Part shown: positions 1-12,040 of the stretch, piece by piece
How positions within the stretch are numbered: position 1 is the first letter of the stretch
Layout: each line of letters begins with the position of its first letter
DNA from: Symsagittifera roscoffensis
Taxonomy: Eukaryota > Xenacoelomorpha > Acoela > Convolutidae
Length of the DNA: 60,000 nt
Direction: 5' to 3'
NCBI RefSeq assembly: GCF_963678635.1
Contig: NC_087068.1
Span: 20,070,914 to 20,130,913 of the forward strand
Notes under the pieces: model-generated
Told to the model about the DNA's origin: nothing
The model's input: the letters and a program-made list of their open reading frames with translations, nothing else
Database searches by the model: none
Made by a program: the position numbers and the translations under genes

Positions 1-78
1 GGTCGAAATAAAGTCATCAAAGTAAATGAGTTGATTAACATCTATCTGACTGTGGACTCTGAAATTTTATCTTTCTAG

Positions 79-409
79 CATTGCGTCGAATGCTGATTTT
101 GGAAGTCGTCGCAATCGCAGCGATAATAACAGTGCCTTTTCTTCTCTAACCATACAAACACAATCTCGGCCTTTGCGCGGAGATAATCAAATGCGACGAA
201 GGTCTTCATTTGGATTCACAAACGATGAACATGAAAGAAGTTCGATGGATTTACAGGAGACGACAAATCAATTTGCGAGAAGCGACAGTGAATCATTTGT
301 AGCGTTTCCAAGTAGCCGTGCGTCAAACGTAGCACCAATTTCTTTACTTTTGGAGAGAATTGGAAACTTGCGACAGGAGTTGGGGAACAGAAATGCTGAA
401 ATTTTACAG
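79..409 (+). CDS. DLG5-like scaffold gene, internal exon 1 (coiled-coil linker)
   Basis: This is an open exon of about 110 codons between a TTTCTAG acceptor (AG at 77-78) and a CAG|GT donor (GT at 410-411). Its last codon is complete (phase 0). The peptide is Ser/Arg/Asn-rich. It ends in a heptad-like stretch (LLLERIGNLRQEL...EILQ) that continues smoothly into the next coding exon at 14358, which starts in phase 0. The frame stays open upstream of the first ATG (173), so that ATG is not taken as the start. By position it belongs to the linker and coiled-coil region ahead of the PDZ domains of a DLG5-type MAGUK. No catalytic function is expected; such proteins organise cell-cortex and junction complexes. 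The donor (GTTTGC) is weak, and this exon alone would not be recognisable. The assignment rests on phase and coiled-coil continuity. Confidence 0.5.
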
Positions 410-779
410 GTTTGCTGTTTTTAGCTTCATTTATATAGGTGAGGTTGACTTTTTTTTGTCAATAAAGAAGTCTTCGAGTTGGTTATGCTTAATATTAATT
501 TTTAGCGGTTTGACTTGTGCTTTTTTTTAGTTCAGTGCATTTCCATTGTTAAAAGGAAAGCAATCTCCACTATCGAACAGCAAAAGTGTAAAGGTCTTGA
601 AAAACGTGATCGACTGCTATTTTCGAAAGTGGAATTTAATTATCAGGTGTCTCAGCGAAATAAAATCTTTACGTATTGATCTAGTTTTCTCGAATTGGGT
701 TAATTTCATGAATTGCAATTGCCAATTTTTCTAGAAATTCAAAGTCGTTTAAGGCCATCTATTTTTTTCTTGGAAATTC
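410..779 (+). repeat. Start of intron 1 with a copy of the dispersed intronic repeat (family A)
   Basis: From about 530 the sequence matches a family that recurs through the window. It carries the signature CACTATCGAACAGCAAAAGT, followed by a stretch ending in TTTCTTGGAAATTCGAAAGG. Other copies are near 13.85, 16.2, 22.05, 31.1, 38.3, 39.35 and 40.9-41.28 kb, all in the plus orientation. A 62-codon open frame here (546-734) is not conserved between copies and is not a gene. Confidence 0.65.
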
Positions 780-2050
780 GAAAGGAGATTTTTTCAAAAT
801 TATAACAAGTATACGAACAACGCCAAGTAGATCTCAAAATAGCAATTGACCGGTCTAAAACCATAATTCTCTGGATACAATCAAGCGCAAAAACACCTCA
901 GAGTTTGCAAAATTGGTTCTATGTAACTACAAATTGACCCAATACTTCGGAGAAAGTTTTGGCCAGACGAACGTAACTTTCTACGATAAAAATTTCATGA
1001 ATGCACCTGTTTTATTTCTTTGAAATTGGTGTGTATAATTTGGTTTTCGTCTTATTTCACGTGACACTTAAACAATGTACCTCGGAAAATATTTATTTAT
1101 AATTAAAAAAAGAAGATTAGGTCAATGAAATAAAAGCACGAATCAGCACGATCCTTATGTACCTTATGTAATTGATTGCTAGGAGCCTCAAATTCTTCTT
1201 GCCATTTGAATTCAACATAGAGGTTTTCTGGGTTTGAGTAAGCTGGTGGCTAGCATCCATCCATGCTTAGAGAATCGCGCCGCTCTTCGTTCGCTGTCTA
1301 CTCGTATTTTTCAGGTTCTGCTCTTTTATGTTTTGGTTAAATGTAAGTGAACGAATTGAAGAAACTTATTTTGATCGTTGATTTTTTTCCAGGAGAAAAT
1401 CTTGATCGTTGGCTGTTTGCTGATTTTTCGAAAATCCATTTTGATCCCGTGGACTGCATTGTACGGTTGGGTTGAGGTTAAAGAAAATACGAGTTACAAA
1501 CAAAGAGTTGAAAGAAAATCAAAATTTGGCAAACAAGAACGTAATTTTACACAGACAAGTCTTTTCTTTTTACTTAGGAGGGAAATAGTTTACTTGGTCC
1601 TAAACAGATTTTGAAAACGCAATTCTTGCCATTTGAATTCAACATAGAGGTTTTCTGGGTTTGAGTAAGCTGGTGGCTAGCATCCATCCATGCTTATAGA
1701 GAATTGCGCCACTCTTCGTTTGCTGTCTACTTATATGTTTCAGTTTCTGCTCTTTAATGTTTTGGTTAAATGTAAATGAACGAATTCAAGAAACTTATTT
1801 TGATCGTTGATTTTTTTTCCAGAAAATCTTGATCGTTGGCTGTTTGCAGATTTTTCGAAAATCCATTTTGATTCCGTGAACTGCATTGTACGGTTGGGTT
1901 GAAGTTAAAGAAAAAATTGAGTTACAAACAGAAAGAGTTGAAAGAAAATCAAAGTTTGACAACAATAACAGTTTTTTATATGGAAAACATCAAGTTCCTG
2001 ACACTCAGGGCTTATTTGAAGAAATAGCAGCCGCTAATTGTAGTGTACAT
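780..2050 (+). repeat. Dispersed repeat (family B) with a partial tandem duplication
   Basis: Positions ~783-1620 match ~41275-42115 closely along their length; both start near CAAGTATACGAACAACGCCA. The segment ~1617-2000 is a second, shorter tandem copy of the 3' half, repeating the stretch from TTGCCATTTGAATTC to GGTTGGGTTGA. The small ORFs in it (1378-1614, 1886-2110) differ in length between copies, so they are not genes. There are no obvious terminal inverted repeats or coding domains. It is probably a non-autonomous transposon or a fragment of a longer element. Confidence 0.7.
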
Positions 2051-2590
2051 CTTTGCGCATTTTTTATTTCTTGTGCAATCGCTGCTTTCCACAATGGTGA
2101 TTGTTGGTAGTTTGGTTGGTAGTGGAAAATAGATAGAAAGTAGATTTGGTAAGTGGAATCAAAAATGAGATACAAAAAGGGAGCGAAAAGTGCTAATGGA
2201 AAATTCCTTAGATAGTTCAGTGTAAAAGGAGCAAAGCCAGAATCTTGTAACTGTTACAATAGTTCATCAATATTTTGCTAGCATTTTTGCTATCGTCAGT
2301 TAAATATAATAGCTTCAGTAGCTTAAATAGTTCCATAACTTTTTAAAGTTTAAAATACCAGTTGCCGAAGTTAAACCAGTATCCTAGACCGTTATTAGGA
2401 TTAGAATGATAGTCATTGCTACCCATTTTTCTTTAGAATTTGGTCTGTGACTGTGCATATTGTTTAAAGTTGATGAAAAGAAAAGCAAATTTCTGAGTTG
2501 GAGAATCCAAAGAAACTGCAGAAATTGGAGAACATAACTGCTTCTCGATACTGTTGTCAACCAGATTGTTGGATGATCATTACAGAGATG
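2051..2590. other. Intronic sequence with no recognised feature
   Basis: AT-rich intron sequence between repeat family B and the Helitron-like relic. I see no ORF, RNA gene or repeat that I can support. Confidence 0.5.
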
Positions 2591-2676
2591 TTTATATTAT
2601 TAATGTAGATGTTTTGAGCTTGAGAAGAGAATGGAATCTTGCTATCATTGTACTCTCATTCGAGGTATGAGAGATC

Positions 2677-3148
2677 AGTGAATTGTTTTCGCCAGTCAAT
2701 GCGAAGCTTTTCGCCATGTTCAAGGGAAACGAACACACTGTTGTGCGACCGAGTACTTTCCGCAGCCTATATAGCAAAGTGCGCTGCCGGCGTTCAGGAG
2801 CGAGCTACCGTTTCTGTGAGGTCGTCAATTGCATGTGAGCAGTCATAAGACTTGAAAACATATGGCAATTCCAAAATTGTCCACAAGCATACCGTGGCAG
2901 ACACAACGTGAAAGTTCTCAGAAGCAACAGCATCTTCGCCTGCTTTCAACAGGGCTCCAGCTATTTTAACATCAGCCATTTTCTTGATAATGACGTTAAC
3001 TTATGCATTTGACGCCGTCACAGAAACGGTAGCTCGCTGCTCAACGCCGGCAGCGTACTTGGACATTACTCGGTCGCACAACAATGTGTTCATGTTTTCC
3101 TTTAACATGGCGAAAAATTCGCATTGACTGGCGAAAACAACTCACTGT
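2677..3148. repeat. Inverted duplication inside the Helitron-like relic
   Basis: The segment ~2677-2834, read on the plus strand, is repeated on the minus strand at ~3148-3002. Shared words in the same order include TTTTCGCCAGTCAATGCGAA, CGCCATGTT, GTTGTGCGACCGAGTA, GCTGCCGGCGTT and GCGAGCTACCGTTTCTGTGA. The arms are about 150 bp and the spacer about 165 bp. The left arm has an extra ~15-bp insertion. The arrangement points to an inverted duplication of part of the replication-initiator gene rather than ordinary transposon termini. Confidence 0.7.
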
Positions 3149-4424
3149 ATTCTGCATTATAATTATATGTGGCAGCAGCCATTTGATTAACTGCACAGTA
3201 CACGAGTGGCCGGGAACTTCTGTAGCCAAGTTCAAATTCTTTAACAATTGCCATACTTGGGGTGAGTGAAGTCTATCGACATGCCGGCGGAAAGTCTCAT
3301 TACATGGCTGGTACGTTTTGAACCTGCATATGCTACGACCATGTTCATCGGCTTTCTTGTGACAACGATATTCAGCGCTGCTGCAGTCGCGCGTTAAAAG
3401 GGCGGATGTGCTGTACATCAATTAATCCAACTACATTTTGTTGTCAATTAAAGAAAGAGGATTGTCAATTTTTACTTGCAGATTGTAGAAAAGGTGACGC
3501 AACGAGCCGCAAATATTGCGCCGAATATTTATATCGTTGCTTTCTTCTGTCCATACAACAATGTGCATATGCGGCGCGTTAACTTTACTAGTTTGAAACT
3601 CGTATCGCGCAAACATACGTTTGATTGTTCCCAATGGTCGTTCATCAGAATGAAGCAGGTAGCGAACAAATTAAAAGGTCGCACGTTCCCACAACTGCAT
3701 GTACAACGAGATACAACCTTCGTAAATATTGTATTGCGTCGAACGTCGTCTTCACAATCCTCTGTGTGCTGCTGGATCAAGTTGAACAACGGCGCAACAC
3801 CATACATTTGTGACTGGTGAATCATTACAGTCAAAAAAAGTGACAAACTCGTGGCTCTTGAAGGCAGCGGCTAGCTCATTCACTAGCCTGCGACCATCTT
3901 GTTGCTCCATATATAACCGACTTTGATCATGTGAAAAGTCGCCTGGCCTACCTAATTCAGGTAATCGGCGACTGACAATAAATCTGGTGTCCTGATGGTT
4001 ACCTTTCAGATTAAGGAAGATATCAAAGTAAAAAAGCATCATTTTGACGTCAGTGGACGTCAACCAAGAGCCGTTTGTAAGGCGTGTCTGAATATGGTCT
4101 ATAACATTCGCAAAACCCCATGATTTTTCCTTATCCCCTAGCAATGTTGCTGGCAGTGCACCAAGTATGGCCCAGTTATTCATCAATGAAAACACTGATG
4201 GGCGAAAAAAAACCCTCGGGATATAACAAAGCGGTTGTGGAGTTTATTACAGCGGCCACAAACTTTTGCAGTTGACGCCATTGACCTTTGGCAAATGATA
4301 TTGGGGTTCTACTTCTGTTCAATACATTTGCGAAATCGTTCAGTAGAACTGTGGAACCGATAGTGCGACCATGACCAGGTGCTGCTGCAGTAAGTGTCTT
4401 GCCTTGGCTCAACATCTCCATCAC
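2794..4424 (-). pseudogene. Helitron-like replication initiator (HUH endonuclease) relic
   Basis: This is a broken minus-strand gene. In coding order it contains: (1) 4424-3752, with ALLYPEGFFSP and GALPATLLGD; (2) a frameshifted piece at 3846-3640; (3) the core near 3600-3550, RYEFQTSKVNAPHMHIVVW, whose H-x-H matches the HUH metal-binding motif of Helitron Rep, normally embedded in a 'QxRxxPHxH' context; (4) 3421-3330, with a Cys/His cluster ending CRF, as found after the HUH core; and (5) 2979-2794, with SATVCLWTILELP, which resembles the conserved block before the helicase. No helicase motifs were found, so the helicase half is missing. In active elements this enzyme nicks and joins single-stranded DNA during rolling-circle transposition. 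Stops and frameshifts show it is dead. The family call is from motif memory, not a search. Confidence 0.6.
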
Positions 4425-4579
4425 TGTGTATACTCAGTTCTTCAGTTGGTTGCCTCTGTACCTCATTACTATTCTTCAAACGAGAACTGCCTCGACTTAC
4501 CTTTCCTTCTATTAAGGCTATTGCGCATGAAAACGTGTACGTTTTTATTTGTTTTTTGCACAGAGCTACCTGACAATCT

Positions 4580-5260
4580 TCATAGAAACAGCGCTACGAC
4601 GAAACGCTTATAATGGCATATGTAACCATTTTTTGGGAAATCGCAGGAAAGTAAACGATCATGATATGTACAAGAGACTGCTGACTGGCCGTTAATTGAC
4701 TGGAAAACATCAGATACAGTAGACGTGAGCAACTCAGGTTGAATACTCTCGTATAGAAGAAATGACCAGTTGCTGTTGCCTTCGATCAGTGGAAACAGAG
4801 ATAATTCTTCCATTTGAGTGGATGTGGAAGATTGGTAGTTGAGGCCGAACCAATTAGAACTTAGCTTTGCCCGATAGAATATGCCGCGTACACTTTCGAT
4901 GTAAACCAAACTGAAAGTAAGAGCAGATATACAAAATGATAACGGCGGCGGCTGATGCCGTCGCAGGTTTCCTGATTCGGGAATAATTGTTACAAAGTTT
5001 AAATTATCGGCAAGTACTCCACTTCCATCGAGGTCAGAAACATTATCTTGCTGAGCTGCAAGTGCGCCTGTCAGACTTAAAAAAATGTCAATTAAAGTAG
5101 TTAGTTCATTTATCGCTTCTTCTAATTCAAAGACTTGCGGAGGATAATGTGAACTGTTTTCGGCAGGCCTAAAAACCAGTGTTTTGAAACATTGAAGGAG
5201 TGATGACCAGACTGCTGATATTGTTGATTGAAAGTAAAGTAACGTGTAAACGGAAAGCAC
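4580..5260 (-). pseudogene. Unassigned 226-codon ORF upstream of the Helitron-like Rep relic
   Basis: This open frame is in the same minus-strand frame as the flanking blocks 5923-5477 and 4195-3752. It is therefore probably part of one long ancestral polyprotein rather than a separate gene. It has a hydrophobic N-terminal stretch, an acidic middle (ELEEAINEL) and a Cys/His-containing C-terminus (CTYHDRLLSCDF...CHYKRF). I do not recognise a domain. It could also be an unrelated captured gene. Confidence 0.4.
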
Positions 5261-5476
5261 GTTGTTGGCTGCTAAGAACAGTAAAACACGCCACAGCGTT
5301 GTGTGAAGGAATGATTGACAGGGAGAAATTTCAAAAACAATCTGAAGGCTTAATACAAGCGAAAAACGTTTTTCGAATTTTTATACGCACAAGTGTGTTC
5401 CAATTGGTACTGTCCGGATTTTCGGGTTTATCAGCTTTAATGAGTTTTTTGAGCATACTGCATGAGTCTCACTGAT

Positions 5477-6643
5477 TCAATGGGAACAACAGTTCCGCCA
5501 CGACGAAAAAGGAGGTTGGGACTCATGACCACAATCTAACACAACCGAAACGTAATTCCCGTGGTCTTCCGTCTCGTACTGCTTCTTCGTCAATACCGTT
5601 CGACAATCAGGTCTAGTTTGTAAATAAATATTTTCATGATCAATTTGCACTTGATTAACGTAGTCAAATCGTCTCTCTTCTGTTAAAAAGCACGTAGGCA
5701 AACCTTGGAAAGAGTTGGTCATGGGAATCATTTTGTAAGAAGCTGTTTGTGAGTTCTGTCGAAATGGCTGCAAGTAACACGATGTTAGAATTGCTGGTGA
5801 AAAGTCTTCTGAGACGGGCGAAAATAGGCGTCCTCTGGTAGATTTGTCAGGTTGGATGTACTGCAAATCACATCTATTCGAATGACGCGCACAAACAAGA
5901 ATTCGAAGGTCTTGCTGAATCAATGCTGTCTAGGGCATGGTTTTAATGGAAAAGAAGTTATCGGCCACCTCATAATCCAATCGTTTTACAGTGAAGTAAA
6001 TATTTGAGTATGCGTCGAAATATGTAAAGAAAGGGAAAACATACCGCAGATAGTATTTGAATGAAATGTAATGACATTTTTCAGGAAATGTCCAGCAGCC
6101 AACGGGACGTTTCACAACTAGGAAAAAGTTTTGTTCAGTTTGCCCATCATATCCCGTGCTTTGCAGAAAAGTTAAAACAAAGCTACATTTTCTACAGCCG
6201 CAGTACAATCATGAAAAACAGAAGGCTGGACGAAATTGATGACATGTTTGAAACAGTCCTACTGAAAGGCTGCTTGATGGTTCGCGATGGCAATTAAGGA
6301 TATGGAACCACAAAATTCTTCCATCATTTTCTGTTCTTTTAACAAGAAGTCCCAAATGACAGAGGGCCATGCATTGCTGAAATTTGGATGCTGTTTGTCG
6401 AAGGAAGCAATCTGTTTGTTTTGTACATGTTACAACACTAGCAAAATTACACGGAATCCCCATATACATTATTTTTTCCAAATCGTCGACACTTATTTTG
6501 CTCTGTGGCGACTGTGAAAAACAAAAATGGAATGCGATGCGTTGACGCCCGATAACAACTTTGACAAACTGATACGCGGTTATAAACGAGAGGTCAGTTT
6601 CGATGACCGAGTTGTCGGGAAAGTGTGGTTCCGTTGTTGTCAA
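5477..6643 (-). pseudogene. Unassigned coding relic, one frame with two internal stops
   Basis: Three consecutive minus-strand ORFs (6643-6209, 6208-5930, 5923-5477) lie in one reading frame separated only by single stop codons. That gives ~389 codons of continuous frame. The composition looks protein-like: several Cys/His pairs, aromatic runs, few simple repeats, and visibly more GC than the surrounding intron. No known domain is recognised. Position and shared frame suggest the N-terminal part of the Helitron-like element's large protein. Independent viral or host origin cannot be excluded. Confidence 0.45.
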
Positions 6644-7476
6644 TGATGGCTGCCGATCATTGACATTGCAGTGAAGAATTGCTAACTAGAGTGCCACTTA
6701 TAAACTGACCACATGGTAACCGCAAACGGTTGGCAATTTAGCTCATTTCGTGGGCCTTGGCATTTGTCAAAAAAATTTTAATTTTACAATTTGGTAACCA
6801 GGCAATCTGAAACAAATCAGCATGGTATAAACCACAAACGTACCATACTTTCATAGCTTGCTTAAAGCTCAAATTGTCATGCACTGAGAAAAGAAAGATG
6901 AGCCAAATAGGAAAAAATATGTTTTTTTTCCAAAACGGCATACACTTAGAAACCAAAACATGAAAAAACATCACATATTCAGCAAAAATTTATTAGACAA
7001 ATTTGACCCACGCCTGACAGATTAACAAATAGGTTAACAATGAGTAGCAACTTTTATGAAAGTGCTGCAGTTTGGAATGAAAAGCACAAAAAGGAAATTA
7101 TTGACAATGACAGTTACATTTAACTGAAAACTAGGGCCTTTAACAGCTATCACTGGATAATCCGTAACGAACTACCAGAGTTAAGGCAAAGTCTAGTTTC
7201 GTCTTATGAAGACTGGTGTCTTTTAGCATGTCAAGTAATGGCAACATTTATATACCACAGATGCCGTGGAGCGTCTTCATCCACTATGAAGTCGTCCTGG
7301 AAAAGCAATTACTTGAAGATATAAAAGAGTCAAATAAGAAGAACAGGGTTTTCCAGCATCAATATAAATTTTTGAAAAAATTGAAAGCTGTTACACACCT
7401 TTCACTGAAGCCCTTAATAACTCCTTCACTGCATTTCATCGGTCTTGGACGGAGGCAGGTGCATCCTGCGTTTTCG
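6644..7476. other. Spacer in the Helitron-like block
   Basis: More AT-rich than its neighbours. It holds short minus-strand (6974-6738) and plus-strand (7216-7491) frames with no recognisable domain. No repeat or RNA gene was seen. Confidence 0.35.
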
Positions 7477-7660
7477 TCACATTCTGATTGACGTTTGGTG
7501 CCGATCTGGTAAATGTACGCGTAACACCCAGGGTTTCCGGTACAGTTTCACAGTTTGTGGTGATTGACGAAACTGGTGGAGGTGGAGTTGAGGCAGCAGA
7601 AGTAGACGCATTGCTTGTACATATTTGGAGGCATCATCACAATCTTGAAAAGGCGTCAGT

Positions 7661-8060
7661 TTAATTGCGTGAAGACTGGGGTTCAGCACAAACGTCTCCA
7701 TCTTGCTCGGATGGTTTGTTCCACCGACAGACTTTAAATCCCTCAAGCTCATTAATAGCCCTCACAACTGCATTCACAGTTTGTTTGAACAGAAACGGAT
7801 CGAATGTTGGCATGTTAATTTTCAATCCTGCGTGGTTGGCAGCAAAGATGGCGAGCACAGAGGCACTTTGCAGTTCTGCTTCTGATGTTGGGCAGTGCAT
7901 ACTTTCCGCATTCTCCCATGAAACTCGGACACGCAACGCATTCCGGTATTTGCCCGATTTCTTTAAACAGAATCAAGTTTTGCTTTTTTCGTGCATACAC
8001 TGTCCACAATCGCACATTATTTCATCGCAAGCATCGGCCGTCACAAATTCTTAATAGCTG
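7661..8060 (-). pseudogene. Unassigned Cys-rich coding relic
   Basis: The minus-strand frame 7936-7661 lies in the same frame as the blocks at 6643-5477, 5260-4580 and 4195-3752. It reads through SWENAESMHC, NHAGLKINMPTFDPF and INELEGFKVCRW. Just upstream (8056-8000) the frame has a Cys cluster (CDEIMCDCGQC) followed by a stop. This looks like coding sequence eroded by stops and frameshifts. Function unknown. Confidence 0.4.
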
Positions 8061-8492
8061 GAACGTCCGTACCCATTAGCGATGTATCATTATGAAGTGG
8101 AATGATTGGCTTATCTATAGCCAGCAACAAATTACTTCCTTCAATCAATCGTTTGATATCTACGCTGAGTAAATACACAGGCGTCGCCTGGGGCAAACGT
8201 CAGCAATACCTGAACAGCACCACCGAAGCTTGAGGCGACTTCGTGAATAAATCGAAGCTTTTAGTACTCACGGAAAACCGAACATGACAAACCGATCGTT
8301 TGTATCCTGCTGGAAAAGAAATTCTCAAGCGGGAGCTTCGGAATTGGTCCAGTTTCTGAACTTTATGGGCTCAACATGACGCCTCCCGAGAACGATGAAT
8401 AATTTAACCCTCCTGTCTTCAGTATCCTCTCCTAGAGCAACGTCTTGTACCTGATGGCGATGATGTTCGCATCGACAGCTGCGCGAGCTTGC

Positions 8493-8900
8493 TCATAGTT
8501 GAGGGGCCGAGGTGATGAGTTTTGCTGTTGCACAATTCGAAAAACAACGGACTCGTATTTGTTCAGCTTGCCCAGTTATCTTAGTCGTTCTTACTGTCTC
8601 AGGTTTTTCGTGATCAGAAACTTGATTTGGCTCCTCGTCTTTAGATCCAAAAATGTATTGATAATATCTTGATAGTCGTGTCGTGAATATCATAACATTT
8701 CTTTTGGTCATCGAAATCGGATGGTTCATTATCGTCTTCGTCATCAGTGTAATTCTCTTCATTTTCTGTGAGACCGGGATCGAGGTTGTTTCTGTCGTTT
8801 AAAAAAAGGTCAAAGTTTTGGCTGCTCTCTGCGTAGCCCTTATATGACGAATTTGCGAAGATATTCGTCTCCGATATTGGATAATTTCCTCATTGCAATT
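8493..8900 (-). pseudogene. Acidic-region coding relic at the 5' edge of the Helitron-like block
   Basis: On the minus strand a frame passes through a strongly acidic segment (ENEENYTDDEDDNEPSDFDD, ~8765-8705). It then shifts frame into the ORF ending at 8493 (SKDEEPNQVSDHEKPET). Acidic linkers of this kind are common near the start of large transposon proteins, but that link is inferred. Nothing recognisable lies farther upstream. Confidence 0.35.
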
Positions 8901-9179
8901 GCTGACATTAGTTAAAATGTTTGAGATTGCTTAATTTATCTTCTCGATATTTTCGATTCTGTCATTTTGATTTCTTCTGCAAGTAATGGAGCAAAGGTTT
9001 TCGAACGTAACATTTTTGTGTTCGCGGAGCAGAACCTTATTGTACTTGTGAGACAATCCGCCACTGAATTGCTCCCTTACGCGAGTGTTTATCTGACTCG
9101 CCCTTCTGCTGGGATCTTTCCTGCGTCGTTGTCATCTAAAACAACTGGGCTTGCTAGAAGATTTAAGTCAAATTAGAAA

Positions 9180-10590
9180 ATTCAATGCACTCTATTTCCT
9201 AATTCAAAACCATCTTTTCTGATTCGACCGGGACCTGCGTATCGGTTTTGCAATTTCTCCAAAGAGTGTTCGAGATCGTTTCGCGCAGCTTCATCAAAAT
9301 CGAATAGAGTGCCTTTTCGTGCAGATGGAGATCTTAATTTTGATTTTGCCTATTTTTCGCTCTGGTTTGTGGGCAAAAGAAGTACTGGCTTGTAATAATC
9401 CTTCGAACTTCAACGAGTTGGTGCGGCCATACAATAGTTTCTAGCAAGAGTGAAATAGAAAAAAGTTTTTCGCATAACTTGTTGTTGAAGATAAAGCAGT
9501 TAATTTTCGAAACGTTTGCAAGAGGGGAATGTTATCAATTTCGATGTCATTTGATAATTCAATTTAGATTTTGTTGCGAGTTTTGAAATTTATAATGCTT
9601 GAGCTAATGACTATTTCAACTTAATATCTTCAAATTGATAAAAATTATAAACCAAAGAAATTATCATCGTAACAAGATAAGGGATTGCAGTAACGCAACA
9701 GAAAGTTCCATGGAATTGTTTTTTTGGTTGAACGCTTTTCACGAAGTTTTTCGAGAGCTATTCATGAGTTTCAATCTGTTCTATCAAAAGTTTTCGAGAT
9801 AAGTTAGATATCTGCTAGAAAACGCCACCGTCTCTGTCGCCATATGATAACTTTTAATTTATTTACTTTCTTTTGGTTCGTTATTTTCTTGCTCTGATTC
9901 TGCTTTTCTTTTTCTTCAAAGCAACTGACTTTGAAAACTGTGAATTCGGTTTTTGTTCTACGGCTTAAAGAAAATCCACTTGGCATAATGTAGTGGTGCA
10001 TTTATTTAAAATGGTATCTATTTGGTGTATTTTTCATAAGATCATGTAATGATTCCTCGTGGGGGTTTCCAAATACGGTGCTGTTGCGCTTTGCCAAAAC
10101 AGTGCCCTCATTTTTCTTTTAATGAATCACATTACTGACAGGGAGGAGGACAGCAGCCCAGTGTAGTGTAGAGTAATAGTTGGATTCATCCATCAATACC
10201 TAATATAACGGGCTCTTGTCGTTTCAATTATCAACTCGCTAATTTAAAATAATCAACCCTACAGTGAGGAGCCGTCAGGATTGTCCCGCGGGTCGCAAAA
10301 CTGAGATTTATAAAATCCGTTTTTCATGATTTATTTTAAAATAATTCACTGAGTTTGAAATTCTCAAATCCTTGTTAGGACGCTGTCAAAGTTATCTTAG
10401 AAATTCTAACTACTTGGCTTTTAATTTCGACAGCTCAACGTTTTTTGAAGATGGTGTTTTAAAACCTTTGAAAAATTTAATTTCAAAAAAAAGTAATTCA
10501 AATTTTGACGCTACGGGTGTGATTTTAGTTTTTAACTCAAGGGTTGCAGACGTCTAAACGTGAGTGCTCAGATCGTTCAAGTCCTCAAAG
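9180..10590. other. Intronic sequence with no recognised feature
   Basis: AT-rich sequence between the Helitron-like block and the microsatellite. No coding, RNA or repeat feature could be supported. No clear Helitron terminus (CTRR plus hairpin) was identified. Confidence 0.4.
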
Positions 10591-10599
10591 ATCAAACCA

Positions 10600-11415
10600 G
10601 CCAATCGTGGATCCATTCAGTCATCCATTCATTCTTTCATCGATCTTCCCCAACAAAACATCCATCCATATAGCGCTTCATCCATCCGTCAATCCAAGCA
10701 TCCATATATCCCACCATTCATCCAACGATACATACAACTATATCACGGGCCATCCATTCAAATGTCCATAAAGCGATCCACACAACCAGCCATTCATCCA
10801 ACCAGACAGTTTTTTATAATGCGGACCATTTTTTGAGCCATCCATCCATCGGCCATTTAATTATTCATTAAGTCAATCCATCCATCTTCTCAGCAATTTA
10901 TCAAGCCTTCTATCCATACATTGGGTCCTCCATCTAGCCATCCGTTCATTCTTTTATGCCCTCATGCATTAAGCTATCAAGCCATCGATCCATCCAGTCA
11001 TTGATCCTTTAAGGTGTTCATACATCAATCCATCCGTTCAGGAATCTATCCATCCAGCAGGCCTTCTATCCCCCAGTGCAATCATCCAGCAACCCATCCA
11101 TCCATCATGCCTTTCAATATTTTAAGCCATCCATTCAACAAAGCAGCCAGCAACCAGCCATATATCCTGTCATTCATTAATCCAATCAGCTATCCATCCC
11201 GCCATCAACCAGCTATCCCTTCATCTGGCAATCCATCCAGTCAGATAACCAACCAGTCGTCCATCCATCAAGTCATTCATCGTTCCATCTAGCTATTTAT
11301 TTTTCCTCTCTCACTCATCTGTCTATTAAGCCATCCATCCAGCCATAAATCCATTCAGCCTTCATCCATCCTGCCATCCATACATCCAGCCACCCATTCA
11401 TTTATCCGTGTAATA
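10600..11415 (+). repeat. Degenerate ATCC/CCAT microsatellite
   Basis: About 800 bp of imperfect (ATCC)n mixed with CAGC and TTCA variants; the words CCATCCATCC and CATCCAGCC recur throughout. The open frames across it are artefacts of the periodic sequence. The interruptions indicate an old array. Confidence 0.9.
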
Positions 11416-12040
11416 TGTCTGTAGCTAGTATATTTATCCAAATGTTTGATAGCTATGTTTTCGTGGACTAATTATTTTTTCTTTCAGTTTTGTGTCGTTT
11501 TATGCGGTATCTCTATAGCCCTAACTATAATAACTAATTATAAACCTTCAAATACGCTCCGTTATTCGGATTCAAGATAAGAAGTTTTTACAACGTTGAG
11601 AGAAACTGGTCAGAATGTTTTGGTTTTTCAGACTGTTTGACCGAAGAGCGGACAGTGTCTCTCTTGTACTAAGATTAAATGTTTTAAATTGTAAAAACAT
11701 AAATTTTGAGTAAACATGCTTTAAAGGTAGAATGATATAGGGACTAATCGGCTTAAATTTTTTTGGTCCGTATAGTGCCAGGGCGCTTAAATGGGTCGTG
11801 ATTTTTTCTTGTTTTTTGTACGTTTCAGAGTGGCGAAAATTCCACCCAAATAGATTTTTTGCTAACGCGATCTTCAAATTTTTGAATGTTGTCAGAGACG
11901 AATATTGTGGTACGTAGACATGACATTAAATGTTCCGCTTTACCAAGCAAATGAAAAGTCATCAAAAGGATGCAGTTTGAGCAAAATTCACTAATTTTGA
12001 AGGAGAACTCCTGACTTGTGACCAAGATTTTTTTTTCGCA
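11416..12040. other. Intronic sequence with no recognised feature
   Basis: AT-rich. It contains a minus-strand 101-codon frame (11877-11572) without recognisable domains that I regard as chance. Nothing else was supported. Confidence 0.4.

Noticed and set aside
10544-11292. ORFs over the ATCC array
   Set aside because: A simple tetranucleotide repeat gives periodic His/Pro/Ser translations in every frame.
10600-11415. CRISPR-like or other regularly spaced array
   Set aside because: The units are 4 bp and imperfect, with no spacer structure. This is a eukaryotic microsatellite.
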